Shown one piece after another: positions 17,438 through 25,572 of a DNA stretch of 64,000 bases. Position 1 is the stretch's first letter, and each line of letters starts with the position of its first letter. The notes under the pieces were generated by a model. It ran no database searches. It was not told where the DNA came from and saw only the letters and a list, made by a program, of their open reading frames with translations. This stretch comes from Deinococcus aerius. Its GTDB lineage: Bacteria; Deinococcota; Deinococci; Deinococcales; Deinococcaceae. The position numbers and the translations under genes were made by a program. The stretch is from the NCBI RefSeq assembly GCF_002897375.1, contig NZ_BFAG01000007.1:1-64000 (forward strand). Direction: 5' to 3'.

Positions 17438-18156
17438 GACAGGACCAAGGCCGCGGGCGCCCTCATGCTCGCCAGCCTGCTCGCGCTCGGCGTCGGCCAG
17501 GCGGACACGCGCAAGCCCACCCCCTACACGATGACCGGCGTGGTCGTGAACTCGTCAGGCCAGCCGGTCGAGGGCGCCCGGATCTTTGCCGACAACACGC
17601 TGTACCACAACATGAACGCCACCGGGTACACGGACGCCAAGGGCCGCTCCACGGTCAAGCTGCCGAAGAACGAGATCGGCACTTGGGCGCCGGGCGCGTA
17701 TGTGAACCGCAATTACCACAGTGTGACCTATGAGTTCCGGCTGTGCGACGACAATAACAAGGCCTTTGCCACTGCTGAGGGAGTCATTTGGAACTTCGTG
17801 TGGAGGCTGAGCGGCGAGCTGCCGGACGGGAACGGGTACCTGGGGGAGAAGGTGCTCGTGTACAGCGGCGAGGGCGTCGCCTACAACCAGAAGGTTGAGG
17901 TGACCCTGACGCCCGACGGTCCCTGGTGGAGGGCAGCCCTGGCAAACCCATCACCCGCACTGTGGAGGGCGGACGCATTGAGGACGTGCCGGTGAGCCGG
18001 TACCGGGCGACGGCCCGGCTGCTGCGGGCGGGCCAGACGCCGCTGCCTGTGCTGGTGAGCGTGGGGCAGGGCGGGAGCTACGCCCCCTCGGCGACCGCCG
18101 ACTTCGAGAAGTCCTCCTCCGGCACCACGATGGAATTCACCGCCAAGGCGCCCTGA
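17438..18156 (+). pseudogene. frameshifted secreted protein, paralog of 20117-20839
   Basis: Signal peptide (LMLASLLALGVGQA), then a carboxypeptidase-regulatory-like fold: TMTGVVVNSSGQPVEGARI matches TGVVRNAAGQPLAGVEV of the paralog. At 17921-17923 (CCC) the frame breaks: one more C would restore LVEGSPGKPITR, matching LIDGSTGKPFTR in the paralog, and the rest runs to 18156. It could be a real frameshift or a sequencing error in the C run. The GTG at 17438 is chosen because the earlier GTG (17402) lies inside the hairpin; its distance from the promoter matches its relatives. Confidence 0.75.
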
Positions 18157-18179
18157 GGGGAGCGCGGTGCTGGCTCCTG

Positions 18180-18211
18180 CCACTCGCCAGCCATCCCCCC
18201 TTGTCTACCGT
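18180..18211 (+). promoter_or_regulatory. SARP-type direct-repeat promoter
   Basis: CCACTCGCCAGCCATCC (18180-18196), 9 nt, TACCGT (18206-18211). ATG 43 nt downstream. The 5' leader resembles that of the gene at 49502 (CGTCACGCTCGCC in both). Confidence 0.65.
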
Positions 18212-18253
18212 GGCGTCACGCTCGCCGAGAGCGAGGACACCTAGGAGACCACC

Positions 18254-19159
18254 ATGAAGACGAAAGCCCCTCTGACCCTCGCCGCCCTCCTGCTCACTGC
18301 TCTGCTCGCCGCCTGTGGGGGCGGGACCCCTCCGTCCTCGGACGGGGGCACGGGCACCCCGCCCCCGACCAGCGGCGGGGGCACCGGGACCGGTTATTCG
18401 TCCGTGCCCACCGACCTCCAGGGCGACTGGCAGGCGGGCGAGGCCTCACCCATCGGCTACTACGACCCGAGCAGCGGCGCGTGGCAGGGTGCGACCGGCA
18501 GCAGCTTCATCCTCAAGCTGCGCGCGGACGGCACGTACTCGTACACCGGCCTGCTGGCGGTGGGGAGCGGCTCGTGCCAGAGCAAGATCTTGAGCACAGA
18601 GACGGGCCGGGTGACCTTTGGTGGCGACAAGATGACCTTCACGCCCACCGAGGGCGACGTGCAGTCCACGGTCTGCGGCGGCCCCGTCAAGCATGCCCCC
18701 GTCACCCCCTCGGTGCGCCGCTGGGCGCTGAGCGTGGATAACTACGGGAAGGAAGCCCTGTTCACTCAGCTTCAGGACGGTTCGGGCGCCCCGGATGCCT
18801 TCTACCGCACCGACCGGCCCGGCAAGACGTATCCCAAGATTGGCATTCGCGGCACCGTGACGGCGCCCGAGGGCCGCAGCGTGGCAGGCACCCTGGTGGT
18901 CGCCTGCTACGCCGAGGACCCCACCTGTCAGAGCCCGGCCACCAAGATTCAGCCGGTGCAGGGTGGCGGCACCTTCGCCTTCCCGGCCTTGGAGGACCGC
19001 CCCTATGTGCTGAGCGCCGTGCAGGACAACAACGGCAACGGCGTGGTGGACAGCGGCGACCTCGTGGACGTGTACAGCACCACGGACGCCCCCGGCGCCC
19101 GGCCCAGCGTCCGCCCCCCCAACGACGACACGCACCTCGATCTCGTTTCGGTCAAGTGA
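18254..19159 (+). CDS. lipoprotein with a domain shared with 49502-50920
   Basis: 301 residues. Lipobox LLAAC at 17-21 after a signal peptide, then a Gly/Thr/Pro-rich linker. Residues 55-190 (LQGDWQAGEASPIGYYD, SSFILKLRADGTYSYTGLL) match a domain in the protein at 49502 (LRGEWHSGAVSPVEYYN). The C-terminal third has a calcium-loop-like DNNGNGVVDSGDLVD. Outer-surface role likely, function unknown. Followed by a strong terminator. Confidence 0.85.
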   Translation: MKTKAPLTLAALLLTALLAACGGGTPPSSDGGTGTPPPTSGGGTGTGYSSVPTDLQGDWQAGEASPIGYYDPSSGAWQGATGSSFILKLRADGTYSYTGLLAVGSGSCQSKILSTETGRVTFGGDKMTFTPTEGDVQSTVCGGPVKHAPVTPSVRRWALSVDNYGKEALFTQLQDGSGAPDAFYRTDRPGKTYPKIGIRGTVTAPEGRSVAGTLVVACYAEDPTCQSPATKIQPVQGGGTFAFPALEDRPYVLSAVQDNNGNGVVDSGDLVDVYSTTDAPGARPSVRPPNDDTHLDLVSVK

Positions 19160-19172
19160 TACGTATTCCGAG

Positions 19173-19198
19173 AATTTCCGTACCCTTACGGAAATTTT
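19173..19198 (+). terminator. intrinsic terminator after the lipoprotein
   Basis: Perfect 10-bp stem AATTTCCGTA / TACGGAAATT with a CCCT loop, ending in a run of four Ts. Confidence 0.75.
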
Positions 19199-19246
19199 CC
19201 GAGCGGAGCGAGCAGGAAAAGATACGGGTTCCGCGCAGTGGAGGAG

Positions 19247-19292
19247 CATCCGGTGCCGTCCCGGATGATACGGAATGAAGCGGAATCCGTAT
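19247..19292. repeat. cluster of short palindromes
   Basis: CATCCGG-N7-CCGGATG (19247-19267), directly followed by ATACGGA-N11-TCCGTAT (19268-19292). Together with the terminator at 19173 this makes a compact palindrome-rich element of about 120 bp, unlike the sequence around it. Similar short non-coding repeats are known in Deinococcus genomes; identity not established. Confidence 0.5.
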
Positions 19293-19349
19293 GAGATGAA
19301 CGGCCCCGTTTCTCAGGCCACCCGGCCGACCAGCCCCAAGGAGAACACC

Positions 19350-19931
19350 ATGAATGTCCGCACCCTCGGCCTTCTCACCATGCTCTGCGCGCCCACCATG
19401 CTCATCGACGGCTTTCGCCACGGGATGCAGCGCACCCTCAACGGCGAGAACGACCTGCTGGGCAACCTGCTCTACATGGCCTTCGCGGTCGGCTGGTGGT
19501 GCGCGATGCTGGGCCTGAAGCGGCTGCACGCCACCGGGCGCGGCAAGCTCGGGCGGTTCATCGTCACCCTGCCGCTGGTCACGATCTTCCTGGCGATCCT
19601 GCAGAGTCCCCTCGACATTCTGCACTTCGACATGGGGAGCCCGCTGTACATGGTGACGGACCTCGCCTGGCCGCTGAGCATGGTCCTCACCTTCGTGGTG
19701 AGCGTGGCCGTGCTGTTCGCCCGCCAGCTGCCGCTGCCCCACCGCCTCGCGCCCCTGTTCTGCGGCATCTCGCTGCCGGTGGGCTTCGCCTACATGGCCT
19801 TTGCCCGGTTGCAGGACATGCCCATCGCCGAGTTCGGCTGGCACACGGCCATCGGCTGGTTCCTGCTCGGGCTCAGCCTGGTGGCCGCGCGCCCCCGCGA
19901 GGAGCGGCAGACGATCCTGGCCGCCGCCTGA
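19350..19931 (+). CDS. multi-pass membrane protein
   Basis: 193 residues with six hydrophobic segments (for example LLGNLLYMAFAVGWWCAMLGL and VLTFVVSVAVLFA). AAGGAG precedes the ATG. No family recognised. The start at 19275 in the same frame would run through the palindrome cluster and is rejected. Confidence 0.75.
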   Translation: MNVRTLGLLTMLCAPTMLIDGFRHGMQRTLNGENDLLGNLLYMAFAVGWWCAMLGLKRLHATGRGKLGRFIVTLPLVTIFLAILQSPLDILHFDMGSPLYMVTDLAWPLSMVLTFVVSVAVLFARQLPLPHRLAPLFCGISLPVGFAYMAFARLQDMPIAEFGWHTAIGWFLLGLSLVAARPREERQTILAAA

Positions 19932-20041
19932 AACAGAACCTACGGGAAGGGCGGGGAGGCGCGGATGAGCCCCCCGCCCTCCTTGATGTACCTCTCGGGG
20001 GATGGATGAGATCAGCCCGTGGGCCCCGAGCCGCCCCTCTG

Positions 20042-20073
20042 CCATCTGCCAGCCACTCACCCCGGCGTAGGGT
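20042..20073 (+). promoter_or_regulatory. SARP-type direct-repeat promoter
   Basis: CCATCTGCCAGCCACTC (20042-20058), 9 nt, TAGGGT (20068-20073); ATG 44 nt downstream. Confidence 0.65.
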
Positions 20074-20116
20074 CAGCGCATTCAAGCCGCACGACGCAGC
20101 GCGAAAGGAAAGCCTG

Positions 20117-20839
20117 ATGAAGCACGCCCGCCTGTCCGCCCTGACCCTCCTCGCCCTCTCGCTCGTCGCCCCTGCCTGCGCGGTCGGGTCCGCCCCGGCA
20201 AAGCCCACCCCCTGGGTCATGACAGGAGTGGTGCGAAACGCGGCGGGCCAGCCACTGGCAGGAGTCGAGGTCGTCGCTGACAACACCGTGTACTACGACA
20301 TGAACGTGGTCGGAAAGACGGACGCCCAGGGACGCTACCGCCTGGAACTGCCCCACGCCATCGGCACCTGGCGACCCTATGCGTCGATCCAGCGCCCGTG
20401 GGGCGATCAGGTCTTCAAGTTCACGGTCTACCCCGACGACGACTCCGCTTTCCAGGCACAGGTCGGGGCAGTGCGGAACTTCGTGTGGCGCCTCCAGGGC
20501 AAGTACGGGGACGGCGTGCTCGGCCAGAAGGTCAACGTCTACTCCGGCGACGAGAAGGTGGACATGAACACGCTCGAATTCACCTTCACTCCCGTCGGCC
20601 CCCTCATCGACGGCAGTACGGGGAAGCCCTTCACCCGCAGGGTCACCGGCAGCACCATCGGGGACGTGCCCGTGGGCCGCTACCGGGTTACCGCCACACA
20701 CGCGCCGGACGGCAGGCGTGAGGCGCTGGAGGTGCGGGCCGAGGGGCAGGACGACTACGGCGCCTCGACCGTGGGCACGTTCCGCGAAACCCTGTACGGG
20801 ATTCGAATGGAACTGTCCTCCCGCACGCCGCAGAAGTAG
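20117..20839 (+). CDS. secreted carboxypeptidase-regulatory-like protein
   Basis: 240 residues with signal peptide (LTLLALSLVAPACA). The repeat-type sandwich domain VMTGVVRNAAGQPLAGVEVVA with a following K-T-D-A-Q-G-R-Y-R loop is the CarboxypepD_reg-like pattern often found in surface proteins. Paralogs in the window: 17438 (frameshifted) and 47585. All three have the same promoter element. Followed by a strong hairpin. Function unknown. Confidence 0.85.
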   Translation: MKHARLSALTLLALSLVAPACAVGSAPAKPTPWVMTGVVRNAAGQPLAGVEVVADNTVYYDMNVVGKTDAQGRYRLELPHAIGTWRPYASIQRPWGDQVFKFTVYPDDDSAFQAQVGAVRNFVWRLQGKYGDGVLGQKVNVYSGDEKVDMNTLEFTFTPVGPLIDGSTGKPFTRRVTGSTIGDVPVGRYRVTATHAPDGRREALEVRAEGQDDYGASTVGTFRETLYGIRMELSSRTPQK

Positions 20840-20872
20840 GACGGGCCAGGCGGCACCGACTCCAACACGGAG

Positions 20873-20906
20873 GGCACGGGGGAAGCGTCCTCGCCTCCCC
20901 CGTGCC
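20873..20906 (+). terminator. terminator hairpin
   Basis: Perfect 11-bp stem GGCACGGGGGA / TCCCCCGTGCC, extended inside by GCG/CGC, followed by TTTGG. Confidence 0.7.
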
Positions 20907-20967
20907 TTTGGTGATGTTGCTGGTGGAGCGCCGGGTGTTCCCACCGCCCGTTAGCTGGGCTGCCCCC

Positions 20968-21624
20968 TCAGCCGTGGAAGTGGAAGCGCCGCGCCCCGTC
21001 TTTCGAGGTCAGGCGCACGACCTCCCGCAGCCCGACGGCCTCGTAGGCCGACCGTTGAGTCTCGGCTCCGCGCCGGGAGCCGTACACGACGCTCCCAAAC
21101 CACCACGCCTCGGCCAGCCAGCGGCGCACGGCCTCCAGAAATTGCCGCTCGAACTCGGGGTCCGTGCCCCGGCGCAGCCAGTATTCCACCCGCACATCGG
21201 CCCGCGCGAGAGCCTCACGCTGGTCGGGGCTCGCGTCGTAGTTGTCGAGAAAGGGGGCCACCTCGCTGAGGTAGAGCGAGCCCAGCAGGGTCCGCTCGTC
21301 CGGCGTGAAAATGCTGAAGCCGTAGGCCTTGTCCCGGTCGTGTTCGCCGATGTGCATGTGAAGGTCTTCGAGGTTGGCCTCGGCGGTGAAGCTGTCCTCG
21401 GGCCACTCGGAATCGCTCCAGACGCGCAGCTCCTCTTTCGAGTCCATGACCGCCTCGTAGTCGAGGGCGTTGTCCTCCGGTCGCTGGCGACGCAGCGTGA
21501 AGAGAGGCCTGGTGAGCGAGTCGGGCACGGGGAGCCGGTCGGGGTTCAGGGTCATGGGATCAACCTGCCCGGCCCGGGATGATTGGCGCGTGGCACCACC
21601 CTGGGAGAGCGTCTGGCCGCTCAT
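20968..21624 (-). CDS. GNAT-type acetyltransferase-like protein
   Basis: 218 residues if it starts at the ATG that overlaps the upstream stop (ATGA); 195 if it starts at 21555. The body from about residue 40 (LFTLRRQRPEDN) through YGFSIFTPDERTLLGSLYL resembles GNAT N-acetyltransferases, though the acetyl-CoA loop is not clear. Cotranscribed with the next GNAT gene. Confidence 0.65.
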   Translation of the reverse strand: MSGQTLSQGGATRQSSRAGQVDPMTLNPDRLPVPDSLTRPLFTLRRQRPEDNALDYEAVMDSKEELRVWSDSEWPEDSFTAEANLEDLHMHIGEHDRDKAYGFSIFTPDERTLLGSLYLSEVAPFLDNYDASPDQREALARADVRVEYWLRRGTDPEFERQFLEAVRRWLAEAWWFGSVVYGSRRGAETQRSAYEAVGLREVVRLTSKDGARRFHFHG

Positions 21625-22079
21625 TCCAGGCGCCGCACCAGGGCCACGTGGTCTTCCCGGAACCCGGCGCGCTCGTAGAAGGCCCGTGCCCGGGTGTTGT
21701 CCCAGGACGTCTTCAGCATGATTTCAGCCGCACCCCTCGCCCTGGCCCAGGCCACGATGGCCTCCATTAGAAAGGTGCCGACGCCCTGGCCCTCCGCCTC
21801 CCCAGTCACCGCCAGATCCTTGACGAAGGCGCTCCTCTCTTTCGGGTTCCAGTACAGCAGGGTGAAGCCCAGCGGGCGGCCCTCCCCGTCCTGCGCGATG
21901 AGGACGGCTGAGCCCTCCTCCGGCTCGTGGAGCGCGCCGGTGAACAGGTCCTCGTAGTCCGCCGTGAGCGCGTCCCGGTCACGCCACGCTGGGGCCGTGA
22001 CCGTGAGGCGGGGGGCCAGGCTGAGCATGAAGGGGAGATCGGCGGGGGTGGCTTCCCGCAGGGAGAGGTGCTGAGTCAT
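21621..22079 (-). CDS. GNAT-family N-acetyltransferase
   Basis: 152 residues. The family pattern is clear: LREATPADLP at the start, VKDLAVTGEAEGQGVGTFL with the acetyl-CoA loop (Q/R-x-x-G-x-G) near 95-105, and NTRARAFYERAGF near the end. Substrate unknown. Leaderless: TATGCT lies 6 nt before the ATG, with the direct-repeat element above it. Confidence 0.92.
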   Translation of the reverse strand: MTQHLSLREATPADLPFMLSLAPRLTVTAPAWRDRDALTADYEDLFTGALHEPEEGSAVLIAQDGEGRPLGFTLLYWNPKERSAFVKDLAVTGEAEGQGVGTFLMEAIVAWARARGAAEIMLKTSWDNTRARAFYERAGFREDHVALVRRLE

Positions 22080-22085
22080 GGGACG

Positions 22086-22117
22086 AGCATAGGGAACCAG
22101 GAATGGCGAGCGGGTGA
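22086..22117 (-). promoter_or_regulatory. SARP-type direct-repeat promoter, leaderless
   Basis: On the minus strand TCACCCGCTCGCCATTC, 9 nt, TATGCT (22086-22091), 6 nt, ATG at 22079. Confidence 0.55.
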
Positions 22118-22199
22118 CAATCGATCATCCTCCGCCAGGCTCTGCCCTGCTTCACCCGGGTCAGGGGTGGAACGCCACCGGGCAGCACCTCACCCGGTG

Positions 22200-22231
22200 C
22201 CATCCGCCAGCCACCCACCCTTCCCTACGGT
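22200..22231 (+). promoter_or_regulatory. SARP-type direct-repeat promoter
   Basis: CCATCCGCCAGCCACCC (22200-22216), 9 nt, TACGGT (22226-22231); ATG 24 nt downstream after AAGGAGG. Confidence 0.65.
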
Positions 22232-22254
22232 GTCCTCCGAACGAAGGAGGAACG

Positions 22255-23622
22255 ATGACGAGAACGACGAACCTGAAAGGCGCGCTGGGGTTGGGGCTCC
22301 TGACCCTCTCGCTCATGAGCTGCGGCGGGGGCGCTCCGGGAACACCGGACACGGGCGGCGGCACCCCCGGCGGACAGTCCGGCAGTGCGGTGGTGGGACC
22401 GGGCGGCGGGACGCTCACCTCCGCCGACGGGCGGGTGCGGGTGACGATTCCGGCGGGGGCGCTGGGCAAGGACACCACCCTCTCGGTCCAGCCCATCACG
22501 GCCACGGCGCCGCACGCGCGGCTCGCCTATCGCCTGTCCCCAACGGATGTGACCCTCGCCAAGCCGGCGGAACTCAGCCTGAATTACGGAACAGCGGGGC
22601 TCGCCGCCGAGACCCCCTCGGTGGGGTCCGTGCTCGCCGTGCGGGACGGGAACGGCACATGGCAGGCGAACCTGGGCACGGTGCAGGACCGCGCGGCGCA
22701 CACCCTCAAGATGAACCTGCGCGGCTTCGGGGACTTCGCGTGGGCGGAGGCCATCCGCCTGTCGCCGGAATCGGCCACCGTGGAGACGGGCGGCAGCGTT
22801 GGACTCGCCGTGAACCTCTGCGTGGACGACACGGCGTACGACCCGAACACACCGCTCGACCTGATGCTCGCGCCCCTGGTGGACACGTGCAGGCCGTCGC
22901 GGCTGGGACCGCTGGCGAATGGCTGGGCCGTGAACGGTCACCCGGGCGGGACCTTCGAGATCGGGACCGTCAAGAAGATCGACGGGACCGAGGCGCGCGG
23001 CCAGTACCTCGCGCCGCTCTCGGTGCCCACCCCGAACCCCGTCGCCGTCACCGTGAACTGGGGCAAGGGCGCGAGCGCCGTCACGCTCGTCTCCACCATC
23101 ACCGTGAGGGACGACGAGCAGCCGCCCTGCACCCAGGAGAACGCCCCTGACCGCTGGGCGGGCACCACGACGGCGACCATGCTCGTGAACGGCCTGCACG
23201 AGACGATGAAGGCGAAGGTGGGCTTCGTGCGCGACCCCCTCGACCCCGCGCAGCCGGACCTCTGCACCTACCACGTCGAGAACGGCACGGTGACCTGGAG
23301 CCTGTCGGACACGGTGGGGGGCTGCACCTACAGCGCCGGTCCCGTCACGCTGCCCATCGCCCCGGAGGACGGCCAGCTCACCCTGGATACGGGCACGAGC
23401 CCCATCACCTACAGCGGGTCGGGGGGAACGAGCGGCCAGGCGACCGTCTCCGTGACCTGCCCGGACCGGTCCCTCTCCTACTCGACCGTCGTGGGCATCG
23501 GCGGCTGGCTGACCATCCCCGCCGACCGGACCTGGAACGTCTCGGCGGATGGCCGAAGCCTCGCGGGCGAGTACAGCCTGGGCGAGAACCGCTGGACCTG
23601 GGCATTCAGCCACGAGAAGTGA
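22255..23622 (+). CDS. lipoprotein with ZU5-like domain
   Basis: 455 residues. Signal peptide and a lipobox-like LMSC at 19-22. Residues 45-85 (GPGGGTLTSADGRVRVTIPAG) match the ZU5 domain start, seen in eukaryotic scaffolds and in many bacterial surface proteins. The rest is beta-rich with paired cysteines (CTYHVENGTVTW, GGCTY). AAGGAGG before the ATG. Probably an envelope protein; function unknown. The next lipoprotein follows after 26 bases and may share the transcript. Confidence 0.85.
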   Translation: MTRTTNLKGALGLGLLTLSLMSCGGGAPGTPDTGGGTPGGQSGSAVVGPGGGTLTSADGRVRVTIPAGALGKDTTLSVQPITATAPHARLAYRLSPTDVTLAKPAELSLNYGTAGLAAETPSVGSVLAVRDGNGTWQANLGTVQDRAAHTLKMNLRGFGDFAWAEAIRLSPESATVETGGSVGLAVNLCVDDTAYDPNTPLDLMLAPLVDTCRPSRLGPLANGWAVNGHPGGTFEIGTVKKIDGTEARGQYLAPLSVPTPNPVAVTVNWGKGASAVTLVSTITVRDDEQPPCTQENAPDRWAGTTTATMLVNGLHETMKAKVGFVRDPLDPAQPDLCTYHVENGTVTWSLSDTVGGCTYSAGPVTLPIAPEDGQLTLDTGTSPITYSGSGGTSGQATVSVTCPDRSLSYSTVVGIGGWLTIPADRTWNVSADGRSLAGEYSLGENRWTWAFSHEK

Positions 23623-23648
23623 ACCCCGAACCTCAAGGAGACAAGACT

Positions 23649-25004
23649 ATGAACAAGACGACGAAGATGACCCTCGGCCTGCTGCTCGTGACCCTCTCGC
23701 TCGCCAGTTGCGGAGGGGGTTCCCCCGCCCCGGCCACCCTGCCCGACAATCCCGCAACCTTCACCGCGACGGCCACGAACAGCACCACGGCCCTGCTGAA
23801 CTGGAGTGCCGTGTCGGGCGCCAGCAACTTCACCCTGGAGCGCAAGACGAACGGCGGGGCCTACGCGACGGTCGCCGCGAACCTGGGCGCGAACACGTAC
23901 ACGGACACGGCCCTCACGCCGAACACCTCGTACACCTACCGCCTGAAGGCCGTGAACTCCGCCGGGTCCAGCTCGGGCGTCGAGCGCACCGTCACCACCC
24001 CCGCGCCCGGCGACCCCGATTTCACCCTGAGCGCGCCGCGCTCAGTCACGATCCAGAGCGGGAAGAGCGGGACGGTGGACCTAACCATCACCCGCCCGCA
24101 GAATCCCGAGGGCACCGTCGCCCTGTCGCTGGAAGGGCCGGACGTGGGGAGTGGCGCGGGCAAGATCGCGGGTACTTTCGGCGGGGCGAACGGCACGACG
24201 CTCACCCTCAGCGTCGGGGCGGATGTTGCCGTCGGGCCCCACACCGTCACCGTGCGCGGCAAGAACGGCGCGGTCGAGAAAACTGCCCAGATCATCGTCA
24301 ACGTCGAGCGGTGGCTCCTCGTGGACGACGACCGCTCCTCGAACAACTGGCCCGCGAACGACCCGAACAAGCCGGACTCGAATGCCGACACGTTCTCGCG
24401 GGCCGCGATGCAGGCGTCCGGCAAGACCTTCGAGGTCAAGGTGGTGCCCTACAGCGGCAGCGGCCAGGACAAGGACGAGCCGAACGGCCCGAGTGCGCAG
24501 GAACTGTCGCGCTACAGCGGCGTGATTTGGTACACGGGGGGCACCATCGTCCATCCCATCACCGACACCGACCGCGCCGAGCTGGCCGCGTTCCTGAACA
24601 CGGCGAACCGCAAGCTGATCCTGCTCTCGCCCGGCTTCGTGCGCGACGGGGCGACGAACGGCGGGACGCTGGCCGCCCCGGGAACGGCGTACCAGCCCCT
24701 CGTGACGGGTCTGCTGGGCATCGACAAGGTGGCCTTCCCCGGTTCGGCGGCGTTCACCCTGACGGGCGAGGCGAACACGGTCATGGGCGGGATCACGGTG
24801 AACGTGGCGAGCTCCGTGCGCGGCTTCCTGCAACCCGGCGCGGGCGCCCAGGCTCTGCTGCGCGAGGGCACGAACGTCGTGGCGGCGGGCAAGGCGAACA
24901 TCGGGGCCACCTCGACCTCCAGGGCGGTCCTCGGCGCCTTCAGCCTGGGGCACCTGGCGCAGGGCGACGCGGTGACGGTACTACAGAAATTGCTCCATTA
25001 CTGA
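23649..25004 (+). CDS. lipoprotein with a fibronectin type III domain
   Basis: 451 residues. Lipobox LASC near 21 after a signal peptide. Residues 35-115 form a typical FN3 module (ATFTATATNSTTALLNWSAV, with a later YTYRLKAVNSAG). The C-terminal half, starting WLLVDDDRSSNN, looks like a Rossmann-type or flavodoxin-like domain as in surface proteases and glutamine-amidotransferase-like proteins, but no active site can be assigned. AAGGAG precedes the ATG. Confidence 0.85.
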   Translation: MNKTTKMTLGLLLVTLSLASCGGGSPAPATLPDNPATFTATATNSTTALLNWSAVSGASNFTLERKTNGGAYATVAANLGANTYTDTALTPNTSYTYRLKAVNSAGSSSGVERTVTTPAPGDPDFTLSAPRSVTIQSGKSGTVDLTITRPQNPEGTVALSLEGPDVGSGAGKIAGTFGGANGTTLTLSVGADVAVGPHTVTVRGKNGAVEKTAQIIVNVERWLLVDDDRSSNNWPANDPNKPDSNADTFSRAAMQASGKTFEVKVVPYSGSGQDKDEPNGPSAQELSRYSGVIWYTGGTIVHPITDTDRAELAAFLNTANRKLILLSPGFVRDGATNGGTLAAPGTAYQPLVTGLLGIDKVAFPGSAAFTLTGEANTVMGGITVNVASSVRGFLQPGAGAQALLREGTNVVAAGKANIGATSTSRAVLGAFSLGHLAQGDAVTVLQKLLHY

Positions 25005-25025
25005 ACGCCTTGAGCCGGCGGACAG

Positions 25026-25055
25026 GCGGGCGCGGGAGCTGGGCCTCCCGCCCGC
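25026..25055 (+). terminator. terminator hairpin
   Basis: GCGGGCGCGGGAG pairs with CTCCCGCCCGC around a 6-nt loop, with a two-base bulge; no T tract. Confidence 0.45.
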
Positions 25056-25188
25056 TTCCCGGGAAGGCGGTGACCGGGAGCGAGGGTCATACGCATCCCC
25101 CGTACCGGCAACGGTTCGACCCGGGCCGAGTTGAACCGCTGCGGGAAGGACCGCTTGCCGAATCAGGCGTGATGAGAGAACTCTCCCA

Positions 25189-25220
25189 CCATCCCCCAGC
25201 CATGCCCGGTCCCCCACCAT
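25189..25220 (+). promoter_or_regulatory. SARP-type direct-repeat promoter
   Basis: CCATCCCCCAGCCATGC (25189-25205), 9 nt, CACCAT in the -10 position (25215-25220); ATG 51 nt downstream. Confidence 0.5.
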
Positions 25221-25270
25221 CAGAGGGCAGGTCCAGTCGCGGCCGTGATGAGCCGTGAAAGGAGAAGGAC

Positions 25271-25465
25271 ATGGAAGAGGAAACGGGCGCACAGCTCATC
25301 GGGGTTGACGGGCGCGTGTATGTGCTGCGCGTGTGGTACGAGGGGCAGGCCCCAACCCAGCACTGGCGGGCCAGCCTGCGCGAGGGCACCCACGGCGAGC
25401 GGCGGCACTTCGCCAGCATCGACGACTGCATCGAACACCTGTACGGCGAACTCGTGCGGCGCTGA
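25271..25465 (+). CDS. small RVWYE-type protein, paralog of 16406-16636
   Basis: 64 residues. VYVLRVWYEGQAPTQHWRASL followed by an R-R-H-F-A-S segment is shared with the protein at 16406. AAAGGAGAAGG precedes the ATG. It lies tail to tail with the frameshifted SARP regulator 25573-27583. Function unknown; the repeated pairing with BTAD regulators suggests a linked role. Confidence 0.75.
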   Translation: MEEETGAQLIGVDGRVYVLRVWYEGQAPTQHWRASLREGTHGERRHFASIDDCIEHLYGELVRR

Positions 25466-25572
25466 GGGCGGGCGTCCTGCCGGGGGCACTGCCGCGACAC
25501 GCGGAAGGTGCCCCTCCCCTTTGGGCGCAGCACACGCCAGCGTCAGGATTGAATAGGGGAAGAAGCGAGGGC

